Source of the DNA: VMCP01 sp964415065
GTDB lineage: Bacteria > Bacteroidota > Bacteroidia > NS11-12g > UBA955
Direction of reading: 5' to 3'
DNA: 64,000 nucleotides
Assembly: GCA_964415065.1 (NCBI GenBank)
Contig: CAYPYX010000007.1
Span: 12,316-76,315, forward strand
Part shown: positions 36,507-44,697 of the stretch, in pieces
How the letters are laid out: each line of letters begins with the position of its first letter
How positions within the stretch are numbered: position 1 is the stretch's first letter
Translations under genes and position numbers: made by a program
The notes under the pieces: model-generated
Databases searched by the model: none
Seen by the model: the letters and a program-made list of their open reading frames with translations, nothing else
What the model was told of the DNA's origin: nothing

Positions 36507-37349
36507 ATGTCGAACAACACATTGATTCAAATTGATCTTGAAGGGATCATTGGTAACAAAAACCCTAAACTCTTAAAACGCATACCTCGTTTTATTTTAA
36601 ATTGGTTTAAACGATTTATTCATCAAGATTACATCAATGAAATTCTCAAAAAAGGTCATGGAACAGAAGGTTCGGAATTTATCCAGACTGTATTTAATGA
36701 ATTGGGTGTAAAAACACAATCAATCGGGGCTCAAAATATCCCTAAAACAGGAGGATGTATTATTGCAGCTAACCATCCTCTTGGCGGAATGGATGGAATG
36801 GCAATGATGTTGGAAGTTTCAAAGGTTCGAGAAGATTTTCTATTCCTGGCCAATGATATCTTACTTCATATTACCCCATTAAAAAAACACTTTTTACCTG
36901 TAAATCGGGTTGGCAGTTCCGACAGGAAAAGTTTATCGTTGATAGCCGATGCATATAATTCGGGAAAGGCTATTTTGATTTTCCCGTCGGGGTATGTATC
37001 GAGAAAAATCGACGGTAAAATCCAAGATTTACCCTTTCAAAAAAGCGTAATTAAAAAAAGTTTAGAACATCATTTACCCATAGTACCTGCATTTATTGGA
37101 GGGCAAAATTCCAAACGATTCTATCGAATTTCTCAATTCCGAAAAATATTTGGAATTAAAATAAATTTTGAGATGTTTACTTTACCCGATGAAATGTTTC
37201 AACAGCGTGGGAACACTATAAATATAACTTTTGGACAAATTATATCCAGTGAATCTTTCAAAGGACATACCCATATTAGTTCAGCGGAAAATTTGCGGAA
37301 ACTTATTTATCGATTGTCAGAAAATCCGCAATCGAAATACGAATCTTAA
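36507..37349 (+). CDS. glsA: lysophospholipid/PlsC-type O-acyltransferase, GlsA-like
   Basis: This 280-residue PlsC-type acyltransferase has its catalytic motif at NHPLGGMDG (His90, Asp96; one residue longer than the usual HX4D, as in the hemolysin-linked subgroup). A second motif, FPSGYVSRK, corresponds to the glycerophosphate-binding block. It is followed after 67 bases by a GNAT-like gene. In Bacteroides thetaiotaomicron this pair (GlsA, GlsB) makes glycine lipids: GlsB N-acylates glycine and GlsA adds the second acyl chain through an ester. The same pairing and motif type support that call here. An ornithine-lipid OlsA role is the main alternative. The protein is expected at the cytoplasmic membrane face. 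Confidence 0.8.
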   Translation: MSNNTLIQIDLEGIIGNKNPKLLKRIPRFILNWFKRFIHQDYINEILKKGHGTEGSEFIQTVFNELGVKTQSIGAQNIPKTGGCIIAANHPLGGMDGMAMMLEVSKVREDFLFLANDILLHITPLKKHFLPVNRVGSSDRKSLSLIADAYNSGKAILIFPSGYVSRKIDGKIQDLPFQKSVIKKSLEHHLPIVPAFIGGQNSKRFYRISQFRKIFGIKINFEMFTLPDEMFQQRGNTINITFGQIISSESFKGHTHISSAENLRKLIYRLSENPQSKYES

Positions 37350-37416
37350 GTATTTGCGAATTTCATTTTTTTGCTCTTAATTGTGAGCCTTATTAACTAC
37401 TAACATATTCCATTTT

Positions 37417-38367
37417 ATGAAAAATATTATTCCAGCGATAGAAAAAGAAGTACTTAAATCTGAATTAACCCCTGATATTTTTATTCGTCCAACGAATAAC
37501 GCAAACAATCATATTTACATTTTCAATGGAAACCAAAAACCCAATCTATTAAAAGAAGTTGGCAGACTTCGGGAAGTTTCATTTCGTTTAGCTGGTGGTG
37601 GAACAGGTAAAGAATTGGATTTGGACGAATTTGATTCTGGTCCATTTGCCTATCAGCAGTTGATCGTTTGGAATCCTGAAGATGAGGCTATTGTTGGTGG
37701 ATATCGGTTGGCATTTTGTCGCGACAATATAGACGAAAATGGTAATTACGTATTATCTACTTCGGAGATTTTGCAATACTCAGAAAAACTGAAAAGTGAT
37801 TATTTCCCTTACACCATTGAATTGGGTAGAAGTTTTGTTCAACCTGACTATCAACCCTCTCAAAACAGCCGCAAGGGTATCTTTTCTTTAGATAACTTAT
37901 GGGACGGATTAGGTGCACTAATTGTTGATCATCCTGAAATTCAATACTTCTTTGGGAAAATTACTATGTACACTAATTTCAATCGTGAAGCTCGTGATTT
38001 GATTTTGGGATTTATGGAGGAATTCTTCCCAGACCCAGACCACTTGACACGTCCAGTTCATACAATTACAAAAGAAAGCGACATTACCGAATTTATTCAA
38101 GAAATTAAAGGATTAGAGTATAAAGCTGCATACAATTTATTATCCCAAAAAGTGCGCAATCTGGGAGAAAATGTACCTCCTTTGTTCAATAATTATATGA
38201 GCTTGAGTCCCACAATGAAAACTTTTGGTACATCCATTAATGATCATTTTGGGAGTGTAGAGGAAACTGGAATCTTAGTAACCATCGCTGATATTTACGA
38301 GAACAAAAAGGAGCGCCACGTTCAATCCTACTTGAATTGGAAAGCGGAGAATACACCAATAAATTGA
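37417..38367 (+). CDS. glsB: GNAT-fold N-acyltransferase, GlsB/OlsB-like (hemolysin family)
   Basis: This 316-residue protein has the OlsB/GlsB-type GNAT core: REVSFRLAGGGTGKELDLDEFD near residues 49-70, the IVGGYRL beta strand (about 91-97), YTIELGRSFVQPDYQ (130-144), and GLGALIVDHPEIQYFFGKITM (167-187). Such enzymes transfer a 3-hydroxyacyl group from acyl-ACP to the amino group of glycine or ornithine. Being directly after the GlsA-like gene it most likely starts glycine-lipid synthesis, in line with B. thetaiotaomicron. The head-group amino acid cannot be told from sequence. It ends 17 bases from the convergent subtilase gene, with no clear terminator between. Confidence 0.82.
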   Translation: MKNIIPAIEKEVLKSELTPDIFIRPTNNANNHIYIFNGNQKPNLLKEVGRLREVSFRLAGGGTGKELDLDEFDSGPFAYQQLIVWNPEDEAIVGGYRLAFCRDNIDENGNYVLSTSEILQYSEKLKSDYFPYTIELGRSFVQPDYQPSQNSRKGIFSLDNLWDGLGALIVDHPEIQYFFGKITMYTNFNREARDLILGFMEEFFPDPDHLTRPVHTITKESDITEFIQEIKGLEYKAAYNLLSQKVRNLGENVPPLFNNYMSLSPTMKTFGTSINDHFGSVEETGILVTIADIYENKKERHVQSYLNWKAENTPIN

Positions 38368-38384
38368 TTTGGAAGGCAGTGGAA

Positions 38385-40793
38385 TTAATCTACATTCACC
38401 AATTTCACTCCAAATCTCTGAGATTCGTTGTACAATTCAACAACATAAACTCCTTGAGGAATTTCCTTTTTGAATTGCATTTTACCGGATCGAATAGTGC
38501 CCGTTTCTAAATTCCTACCTGCAAGATCAAACACTTGGCAATTCCAACCATCAAAAGATGGCACACTTGAAGAACTATTTGCATGTCCGATGATTTTAAC
38601 ATCGGTAGAAGTCAGATAACAAATAGGTTTTTCAAAATCGCCTATTTGAAAGCTAGAACCAAATTCTAACGCTTTTTTTACACATTCAAATGCATCGATT
38701 TTACCTGAACCCCAAATGGTATTTTCATTTACTCCGGTAAAATCATCGCGTTTGGCCGTTTCTTTAATAATTTGAAGTGCTTCTTTATGATCCAAATTAC
38801 CTCTTGCTGCTTGCAACATCAAAGCAACGATGCCCGTTACATGAGGAGCAGCCATCGAAGTTCCACTAGACATAGCATAATAAACACTATCATTTCCAAA
38901 AGATCCTCGAAAAAGAACAAATGGTAATAGCCATTGAGGAACTAAATCTTTGTGATACGATGAAGCTATGTATTGTCCCGGTGCACTAATGTCTGGCTTG
39001 ATCCGACCATCCGTAGTGGGGCCTCTGCTCGTAAATCGAGCATAATCTCCTTCTTTCACCGCAGAATCTACCCGATAAATTCCTTGAAAATTCGTCCAGG
39101 AAGTACGGTTATTATAAGCTCCCACACTAATGATGGATTTACTTGTACCTCCATTTTCGCCCATGCAATATTCAGCATCGCCTTCTACCCAGTTGGAAGG
39201 TTTTAAATTTTGTATATAGCTTCTGAATGTACCAGATGTCCATTGATACGTTCTACCTGAATTCCAACCATGTACTGTGCCAGTACCCGCAAATGTGATT
39301 TTGATAAATCTTTTGTTCGAATTGGCTTCTGCCATCAACCAAAGATTCGATTTTCCGTTATTTATGTATTTTTTCTGTGTGGAGAACACCACGCGTAAAC
39401 TATCGCCTGTTGATGTACCCAAATTGAGAACTTGTGCACCATCCGACTGAATCGTATAAAATTCCGATGTAATCAATTCCTGATTGAATGAATCAATCAA
39501 ACTAACTTTAAAGACAGAGCTGGACTGAGGTTCAAACCAAAAGTCGCAATACACGTTTTCTGTTTTATAATCGGTACGACTTCTATCCATAGCTAATGTT
39601 TCCAAAGTATCGTTATTCAAATTCATTTGAATATGCATGTTGTTACGTGCATCATTTCCATTGGCTCCTACTATAATTCTTCCGTTATTTGATTGATTCC
39701 ATTTGTTTTTTTGATTTACCAATGCATCCAAACTTAAATCAAATAAAGAAGTTCCATCGTGCGGCCCGGTGTGCATACCCCAGCTCAAATTACATACTGC
39801 TGGCATTTTCATGGAATCAGCATAATTGAAAATATAATCAAACCCGTCTAAAATTGTTGGATTTGCCACAACATAATCACCCAACGCGCTACCTTCGAGG
39901 GTATCATTTTTGTATTTAATTCCCACCCAAACAATATCAGATTCGGGGGCCATTCCCTGGAATTTATTTTCGGGGGACGGAAATCCTGCTCCAGCAGCAA
40001 TTCCGGTTACATGCGTTCCGTGAGTTCCATCGTAATCAACTGCTTTTAAGATGGATTCCGGTGCAGAAAATAGTATTCCATAATTATAAGGTTTTGGTCC
40101 ATCTAAATTGGGATAACCTTGATGCCAAAACCGCTTAACTCGATAATTTTTTCCCAAAGAATCATAAAAATTTGGATGTGTAGCTTGAAATCCAATGTCT
40201 ACAATACCAGAAATGACTCCTTTACCTTTGATTTTTAGATTATTAATATTTTGAGCTTGAATTACATTCGACTTAATACGAGATCGATCATCCAACATTC
40301 GGGGGGCATTAAATTTATTGGCTAACTCTACATGTATCACTTCAGGATGATTTAATAAATCCAAAATTTCGTGTTTGAATAATCGTATTTGATAAAAATT
40401 ATTTCCATACTGATTTACAATGTATTGACTGTAATCATACGAAAATCTAACAGAATTCAATTCCGTTTGAACGAGTAAAAAGTAGCGTTTTTCCGAATCC
40501 GTTATAAAGACATGGGATTCCCATTGTTTCCAATACGAATCCAAATGCGGTTCCTGATTGAGTATGGAATTATTTGGATTAACGTTAATAAACAACAACT
40601 TCAACGATGTTCCTGCTTTAGGATGAGATAAAACTGGTGAAACTAGAGGTGAAATAATATTAAAATCAACTTGAAATCGTTGTTTAGTTGAACTACTTGA
40701 TTGAAATAATTGGTTTTTCGCCGATAAAACGTCCCCAAACAAAAATATTAACGACAGGAAACTAGCAGATCGAAACCATTTTGGTACATTCAT
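38385..40793 (-). CDS. secreted S8 subtilisin-family peptidase with T9SS sorting domain
   Basis: This is an 802-residue secreted serine protease. A signal peptide (FLSLIFLFGDVLSAKNQ) is followed by a propeptide-like region to about residue 170. The catalytic triad is Asp in GIVDIGFQATHPNF (about residue 198), His in GTHGTHVTGIAAGAG (about 260) and Ser in SGTSMAAPHVTGIVALM (about 645). The long gap between His and Ser contains an inserted domain of about 200 residues (LETLAMDRSRTDYKTENVY onward), typical of Bacteroidota S8 peptidases. The C-terminal 80 residues (VFDLAGRNLETG to GVKLVNVD) form a T9SS type A sorting domain. It is divergent from tcdA over 69 bases. Confidence 0.92.
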   Translation of the reverse strand: MNVPKWFRSASFLSLIFLFGDVLSAKNQLFQSSSSTKQRFQVDFNIISPLVSPVLSHPKAGTSLKLLFINVNPNNSILNQEPHLDSYWKQWESHVFITDSEKRYFLLVQTELNSVRFSYDYSQYIVNQYGNNFYQIRLFKHEILDLLNHPEVIHVELANKFNAPRMLDDRSRIKSNVIQAQNINNLKIKGKGVISGIVDIGFQATHPNFYDSLGKNYRVKRFWHQGYPNLDGPKPYNYGILFSAPESILKAVDYDGTHGTHVTGIAAGAGFPSPENKFQGMAPESDIVWVGIKYKNDTLEGSALGDYVVANPTILDGFDYIFNYADSMKMPAVCNLSWGMHTGPHDGTSLFDLSLDALVNQKNKWNQSNNGRIIVGANGNDARNNMHIQMNLNNDTLETLAMDRSRTDYKTENVYCDFWFEPQSSSVFKVSLIDSFNQELITSEFYTIQSDGAQVLNLGTSTGDSLRVVFSTQKKYINNGKSNLWLMAEANSNKRFIKITFAGTGTVHGWNSGRTYQWTSGTFRSYIQNLKPSNWVEGDAEYCMGENGGTSKSIISVGAYNNRTSWTNFQGIYRVDSAVKEGDYARFTSRGPTTDGRIKPDISAPGQYIASSYHKDLVPQWLLPFVLFRGSFGNDSVYYAMSSGTSMAAPHVTGIVALMLQAARGNLDHKEALQIIKETAKRDDFTGVNENTIWGSGKIDAFECVKKALEFGSSFQIGDFEKPICYLTSTDVKIIGHANSSSSVPSFDGWNCQVFDLAGRNLETGTIRSGKMQFKKEIPQGVYVVELYNESQRFGVKLVNVD

Positions 40794-40850
40794 TTGTCAA
40801 TATTACGTTGATTTGTTGAAAACTGCTTAGAGATTCCTATTTTCTGACTG

Positions 40851-40858
40851 TATTTTTG
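40851..40858 (+). promoter_or_regulatory. -7 box TATTTTTG of tcdA
   Basis: TATTTTTG matches TAnnTTTG and ends 4 bases before the tcdA ATG, so the mRNA would begin at or next to the start codon. No TTG at the exact -33 spacing. Confidence 0.45.
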
Positions 40859-40862
40859 CAGA

Positions 40863-41591
40863 ATGTCGGAAAAGTATTGGCTCGAACGAACTGAATTATT
40901 AGTAGGTCCTGAATCTCTTGGAAAATTAACTAAAGCAAATGTTTTGATAGTAGGTCTTGGTGGTGTAGGTAGTTTTGCGGCAGAGTTTATATGTAGAGCA
41001 GGCGTTGGAAATTTAACCATTATTGATGGTGATACTGTTGATATTACGAATAAGAACAGACAACTTCCTGCATTAAGTAGTACAGTGGGACTATCAAAAG
41101 CGGCAGTAATGCAAGCTCGTATGTTGGATATCAATCCCGAATTAAATCTCAAAGTAATAGATACTTTTCAATCGCCCGATGATACCATAGCATTGATTAA
41201 AAACAATCGTTACGATTACGTTATGGACTGTATTGATAGTGTTTCTCCCAAAATTTATTTAATTAAAACCTGTGTTGATCTCAATCAAAGATTGATCAGC
41301 AGTATGGGTGCTGGCGGGAAAATTAATGCAGCAACGGTTAAAGTAGCCGATATTCAAAAAACATACAATTGTCCTTTTGCAAGAACGGTACGAAAGCGAC
41401 TCAAAAAGCACAAAATTTATAAAGGATTCAAAACCGTTTTCAATCACGGTGATTTACTAAGAGAAAGTTTGAGATTAACAGATGGCAGCAATTATAAGAA
41501 GTCATTTTACGGGACTATTTCTTATATGCCCGCTTTATTTGGTTTAAGAATGGCTGGAGAGGTAATTCAAGATCTCATGCAGGATTCTTAA
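40863..41591 (+). CDS. tcdA: tRNA threonylcarbamoyladenosine dehydratase
   Basis: TcdA (CsdL/YgdL) is an E1-like ATP-dependent enzyme that cyclises t6A37 to ct6A37 in ANN-decoding tRNAs. The nucleotide-binding motif GLGGVGSFAAEFICRAGVG (about residues 31-49), the IIDGDTVDITNKNRQ segment and YDYVMDCIDSVSPK are characteristic. At 242 residues it is close to the E. coli enzyme (268). It has none of the C-terminal additions of ThiF or MoeB, and no MoaD-like or ThiS-like partner is nearby, which favours TcdA. It stands alone between a divergent subtilase and a small lipoprotein gene. Confidence 0.9.
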   Translation: MSEKYWLERTELLVGPESLGKLTKANVLIVGLGGVGSFAAEFICRAGVGNLTIIDGDTVDITNKNRQLPALSSTVGLSKAAVMQARMLDINPELNLKVIDTFQSPDDTIALIKNNRYDYVMDCIDSVSPKIYLIKTCVDLNQRLISSMGAGGKINAATVKVADIQKTYNCPFARTVRKRLKKHKIYKGFKTVFNHGDLLRESLRLTDGSNYKKSFYGTISYMPALFGLRMAGEVIQDLMQDS

Positions 41592-41757
41592 TGAACCCTA
41601 GTATAAATTTATTAATCGATTTACTTAAGACTGTGTTGATTTTATAGTGCTTAACTTTTAGTAGTTAGCATTATTTGAAATTAAACAACAATTTGAAATA
41701 TTATGTAAATTTTTCGCTTTACACAGCATTTTTCAAGACATCTATCAAGTAAATTAC

Positions 41758-41765
41758 TATATTTG
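41758..41765 (+). promoter_or_regulatory. -7 box TATATTTG of the small lipoprotein gene
   Basis: TATATTTG matches TAnnTTTG and ends 5 bases before the ATG at 41771, again implying a leaderless or nearly leaderless transcript. The -33 element is not at consensus spacing. Confidence 0.45.
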
Positions 41766-41770
41766 GCCTT

Positions 41771-42217
41771 ATGTTAAGGAAATTTTTTTATGGATTAGCC
41801 CTGTTGTCAATGGTTTTCATTGCATCATGTGAAAAGGACCCTGCGAATGAAGACGATATCACAGGAAAAACAAAGCAAGAGGTGTTTAAAATGCGCACAT
41901 GGAGAAGTATTTCATTTACGGACTCATCAAGCGCAGGTGTTGAAGAAACTTATGGTCCTTGTGAAAAAGACGACACCTATCAGTTTACCAGCAATACTGC
42001 GGTAACTTGGAAAAACAATTCAGTTAAATGTGATCCTTCCGATCCTGCATCTGAAAATTTAACTTGGTCGATGGCAAGTGCTGATGACAACTTTATAAAC
42101 TTGATTGGTTACAAGTGGTACATAGAAAAAATGTCAGGAACTGAAATCGTTTTAAGATATTACTATGAAACTCACCAAGGAGATATCAACACTTGGAGAT
42201 TGACTTTAGTAAAATAA
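41771..42217 (+). CDS. small lipocalin-like lipoprotein
   Basis: This is a 148-residue lipoprotein with signal peptide and lipobox MVFIASC (Cys20). The mature part begins with acidic residues (EKDPANEDD), as many surface-exported Bacteroidota lipoproteins do. It then has alternating short beta segments with conserved Trp residues (MRTWRSISF, TAVTWKNN, ENLTWSMA, NTWRLTLV), resembling the lipocalin-like calycin fold of Bacteroidota lipoproteins. Three further cysteines could form a disulphide. No function can be assigned. It converges on the TPR lipoprotein gene with a single base between the two stop codons. Confidence 0.78.
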   Translation: MLRKFFYGLALLSMVFIASCEKDPANEDDITGKTKQEVFKMRTWRSISFTDSSSAGVEETYGPCEKDDTYQFTSNTAVTWKNNSVKCDPSDPASENLTWSMASADDNFINLIGYKWYIEKMSGTEIVLRYYYETHQGDINTWRLTLVK

Positions 42218-42218
42218 T

Positions 42219-43232
42219 CTATTTAATCAATTTTAACTGATCCGCATCTAAAGGATACTTAGGATCTAATTTAAGAGCCGTCAAATAATTTTCTTTGGCG
42301 GCTTTTTTATTTCCAATATTTTCGGCGCAAACTCCTTTTAAAACATAGGTCTTGGCATCATTGGGATTCAAAGAAATTATTTTATCGCAAAGTGCAATGG
42401 CGGCAGAATAATTCTCAAATAACGTTTCAATAACCGCTTTATTGTAATACGAAAAAACATGAAACGCATTTATTTTAATGACTTTATCGTAATATTTTAC
42501 TGCGTCTTTGTATTGTTCTTTTCGTTGAAGTAATAATCCTTTAGTGTAAAGCGCTTCGTCGGAGAATTCATTGATAACAATGGCCTTATCTACATACTTT
42601 TCACTCAATTCAGGATCTTTTTCATACAAAAACAATGCTTTCTGCATGGTTGCGTCGAATGAATTTGGGAATTCCGACAATATTTGATCACACAAAGTAA
42701 TAGCAGAAACGGTATCTCCTTGTTCTTTACGAGCGAGTACCAATAAAATCATTGCTTTTTCCTTAAAATCTGGATTTTTAAACAGTGGCTTAATTGAAGT
42801 TTCTAAGGTAGGATATTGTTGACGGGCCAATTCAATTTTCGACTTTAGATATATAGCTTCGGAATAATCTGGTTTTAATTGGATGGATTTTTCTAAAAAT
42901 GTTTTTGCTTCGGTAAAGTTAGCTGTATCAGGAGCAAGAAGTGATTCTGCAACTTTATATGCATACAACGGATTTTTTTCATCGAGGATGGAGGCTGTTT
43001 TATAATCACGAGCTGCATCAACAAATCTATCCAAAAAATAAAAGGCGTTACCTCTTAGGTAATAGTTATTGGGATCGGTAGGATTGTTGTTGATTTTTTG
43101 GGAAATGGAACGAATATCTTCGGGGTATGAAGTATCATTTTCCGAGATGTAGAAAGCGCCTTCTGGTAGTTTATTAGTACAATAACTTAGGGAAAGCACT
43201 AACACCAGAGATAAAATTGCGGTAGTGCGCAT
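42219..43232 (-). CDS. TPR-repeat lipoprotein, directly behind tRNA-Leu
   Basis: This is a 337-residue lipoprotein. Signal peptide and lipobox are LSLSYC (Cys18). The rest is built from tandem tetratricopeptide units; the clearest are NYYLRGNAFYFLDRFVDAARDYKTA (about 56-80), EALYTKGLLLQRKEQYKDAVKYYDKV (about 228-253), a unit around NKAVIETLFENYSAAIALCDKI and the last, YVLKGVCAENIGNKKAAKENYLTAL. It is a scaffold for protein-protein contacts at the periplasmic or outer membrane; partners are unknown. Its ATG lies one base after the encoded CCA end of tRNA-Leu, so it is probably expressed from the tRNA transcript. It ends abutting the convergent lipoprotein gene. Confidence 0.88.
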   Translation of the reverse strand: MRTTAILSLVLVLSLSYCTNKLPEGAFYISENDTSYPEDIRSISQKINNNPTDPNNYYLRGNAFYFLDRFVDAARDYKTASILDEKNPLYAYKVAESLLAPDTANFTEAKTFLEKSIQLKPDYSEAIYLKSKIELARQQYPTLETSIKPLFKNPDFKEKAMILLVLARKEQGDTVSAITLCDQILSEFPNSFDATMQKALFLYEKDPELSEKYVDKAIVINEFSDEALYTKGLLLQRKEQYKDAVKYYDKVIKINAFHVFSYYNKAVIETLFENYSAAIALCDKIISLNPNDAKTYVLKGVCAENIGNKKAAKENYLTALKLDPKYPLDADQLKLIK

Positions 43233-43233
43233 T

Positions 43234-43322
43234 TGGTGCTCGGGACGGGAATCGAACCCGTACTGACATTACTGTCAACAGGATTTTAAGTCCTGCGCGT
43301 CTACCTATTCCGCCACCCGAGC
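43234..43322 (-). tRNA. tRNA-Leu (anticodon TAA), CCA encoded
   Basis: The minus strand folds as a class II tRNA: acceptor GCTCGGG with CCCGAGC, D arm with GAATAGGTAGAC, anticodon stem-loop AGGAC-TTAAAA-TCCT with anticodon TAA, long variable arm TGACAGTAATGTCA, and T arm CGGGTTCGATTCCCG. Discriminator A is followed by an encoded CCA (43236-43234). One base further on begins the ATG of the TPR lipoprotein gene. Confidence 0.97.
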
Positions 43323-43333
43323 TGAAAGGAATG

Positions 43334-43341
43334 CAAAAATA
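43334..43341 (-). promoter_or_regulatory. -7 box TATTTTTG of tRNA-Leu
   Basis: TATTTTTG on the minus strand matches TAnnTTTG, 11 bases before the tRNA 5' end. It lies between the rocD stop and the tRNA, and the -33 element is not at consensus spacing. Confidence 0.4.
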
Positions 43342-43354
43342 ATACTTATTTTTA

Positions 43355-44575
43355 TTATTGCATCATTTCTTTGAGAGATTTTTCAATTATTTCTGCCGCT
43401 TGAATAATTTGTTCTTCTGTAATAATCAATGGCGGAGCAAAACGAATAATATGTTCATGCGTTTGTTTGGCTAGTAACCCATTCTTTTTTAATTGAATAC
43501 AAACGTCATACGCTTTTTTACCACCATTAAAAGGTTCAATTCTAATGGCATTAAGCAAACCTTTACCTCTAACAAATTCAACCATAGGTAAATTCATCTG
43601 GGTAAGTTTTTCTCTGAAAATTTGTCCCATTTTTTCTGCATTCTGGATCAAATTCTCCTCTGTAATCACTTTTAGCGACTCGGTAGCAACTGCACAAGCC
43701 AAAGGATTTCCACCAAAAGTAGAACCATGTTGACCTGGTTTTAAGGTGAGCATTACTTCATCGTTTCCTAATACGGCACTTACAGGCAATACTCCCCCAC
43801 CTAAAGCTTTACCCAATATCAACAAATCGGGCTTCACATTTTCATGCTCGCAACAAGTCAATTTACCTGTTCTTCCAATTCCAGTTTGAACTTCATCTGC
43901 AATGAATAATACTTCGTGTTTAGAACAAAGTGCTCGGACTCCACGTAAATATCCTTCATCTGGCACAACTACACCCGCTTCACCTTGAATAGGTTCCACC
44001 ATAAAAGCGCAAACATTAGAATCTGATAACGCTTTTTCCAAAGCTTCTAGATTATTATAAGGAATGGACTTAAAATTTGGCACGAATGGCCCAAATCCTC
44101 CAAAACTGTCTGGGTCATCACTTGATGAAATAGCAGCAATAGTTCTTCCCCAAAAATTACCCTCTGCAAATAAAACTACAGCTTGATTTTGTGGTATTCC
44201 CTTTACTTCATATCCCCATTTTCTCGCTAACTTAACTGCTGTCTCTCCGCCTTCCACTCCTGTATTCATAGGCAAAACACGATCGTAACCAAACAACTCA
44301 GTTATGAATTTTTCGTACTCACCCAATACGTTATTATGAAACGCTCTTGAGGTCAAGGTTAATTTACTAGCCTGTTGGTTAAGTGCATTAATAATTCGAG
44401 GATGACAATGTCCTTGGTTCACTGCGGAATATGCCGACAGAAAATCGTAATACTTCTTCCCTTCTACATCCCATACGAAAATGCCTTCACCTTTTTCAAT
44501 TACCACGGGAATTGGGTGGTAATTATGAGCTCCGAACTGGTCTTCTAAATCAATATAATACTGCGTTGAATGCAT
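43355..44575 (-). CDS. rocD: ornithine aminotransferase
   Basis: This class III PLP aminotransferase converts ornithine and 2-oxoglutarate to glutamate semialdehyde and glutamate. It is 406 residues long. Motifs include YYDFLSAYSAVNQGHCHPRI near residue 40, NTGVEGGETAVKLARKWGYEVKG near 105, the aspartate of FIADEVQTGIGRTGK that contacts the PLP ring, and the PLP lysine in LLILGKALGGGVLPVSAVLG. The combination YSAVNQGH and NTGVEGGETA separates it from acetylornithine and GABA aminotransferases. The ATG at 44575 is chosen: the TTG at 44581 that extends the frame lies in the -7 box TAGTTTTG (44586-44579). It is divergent from the outer-membrane protein gene, with a palindrome between them. Confidence 0.93.
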   Translation of the reverse strand: MHSTQYYIDLEDQFGAHNYHPIPVVIEKGEGIFVWDVEGKKYYDFLSAYSAVNQGHCHPRIINALNQQASKLTLTSRAFHNNVLGEYEKFITELFGYDRVLPMNTGVEGGETAVKLARKWGYEVKGIPQNQAVVLFAEGNFWGRTIAAISSSDDPDSFGGFGPFVPNFKSIPYNNLEALEKALSDSNVCAFMVEPIQGEAGVVVPDEGYLRGVRALCSKHEVLFIADEVQTGIGRTGKLTCCEHENVKPDLLILGKALGGGVLPVSAVLGNDEVMLTLKPGQHGSTFGGNPLACAVATESLKVITEENLIQNAEKMGQIFREKLTQMNLPMVEFVRGKGLLNAIRIEPFNGGKKAYDVCIQLKKNGLLAKQTHEHIIRFAPPLIITEEQIIQAAEIIEKSLKEMMQ

Positions 44576-44578
44576 GTT

Positions 44579-44586
44579 CAAAACTA
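44579..44586 (-). promoter_or_regulatory. -7 box TAGTTTTG of rocD
   Basis: TAGTTTTG on the minus strand ends 3 bases before the ATG at 44575. It matches TAnnTTTG, but no -33 TTG is at 19 bases. It rules out the in-frame TTG at 44581 as start if used. Confidence 0.4.
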
Positions 44587-44634
44587 CAATTAATCAATGG
44601 AATGAAAAAATCAATTTAGCAATAAAAGCTATCG

Positions 44635-44648
44635 TGTTGAATTCAACA
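44635..44648. promoter_or_regulatory. 14-bp perfect palindrome between divergent genes (operator candidate)
   Basis: TGTTGAATTCAACA is self-complementary over all 14 bases. It overlaps the upstream promoter element and spacer of the 44698 gene and lies 60 bases before rocD. A repressor bound here would block that promoter; the regulator is unknown. Confidence 0.4.
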
Positions 44649-44664
44649 ATCTTAATTATATTTG
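44637..44664 (+). promoter_or_regulatory. promoter of the outer-membrane protein gene (TTG-N17-TATATTTG)
   Basis: TATATTTG (44657-44664) matches the -7 consensus, with TTG 17 bases upstream (44637-44639), two short of the ideal spacing. It would start transcription near 44670, so a start codon at 44662 is impossible. Confidence 0.55.
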
Positions 44665-44697
44665 ACTAACTTGAATACATTCCTAAAAACCCAAAAA

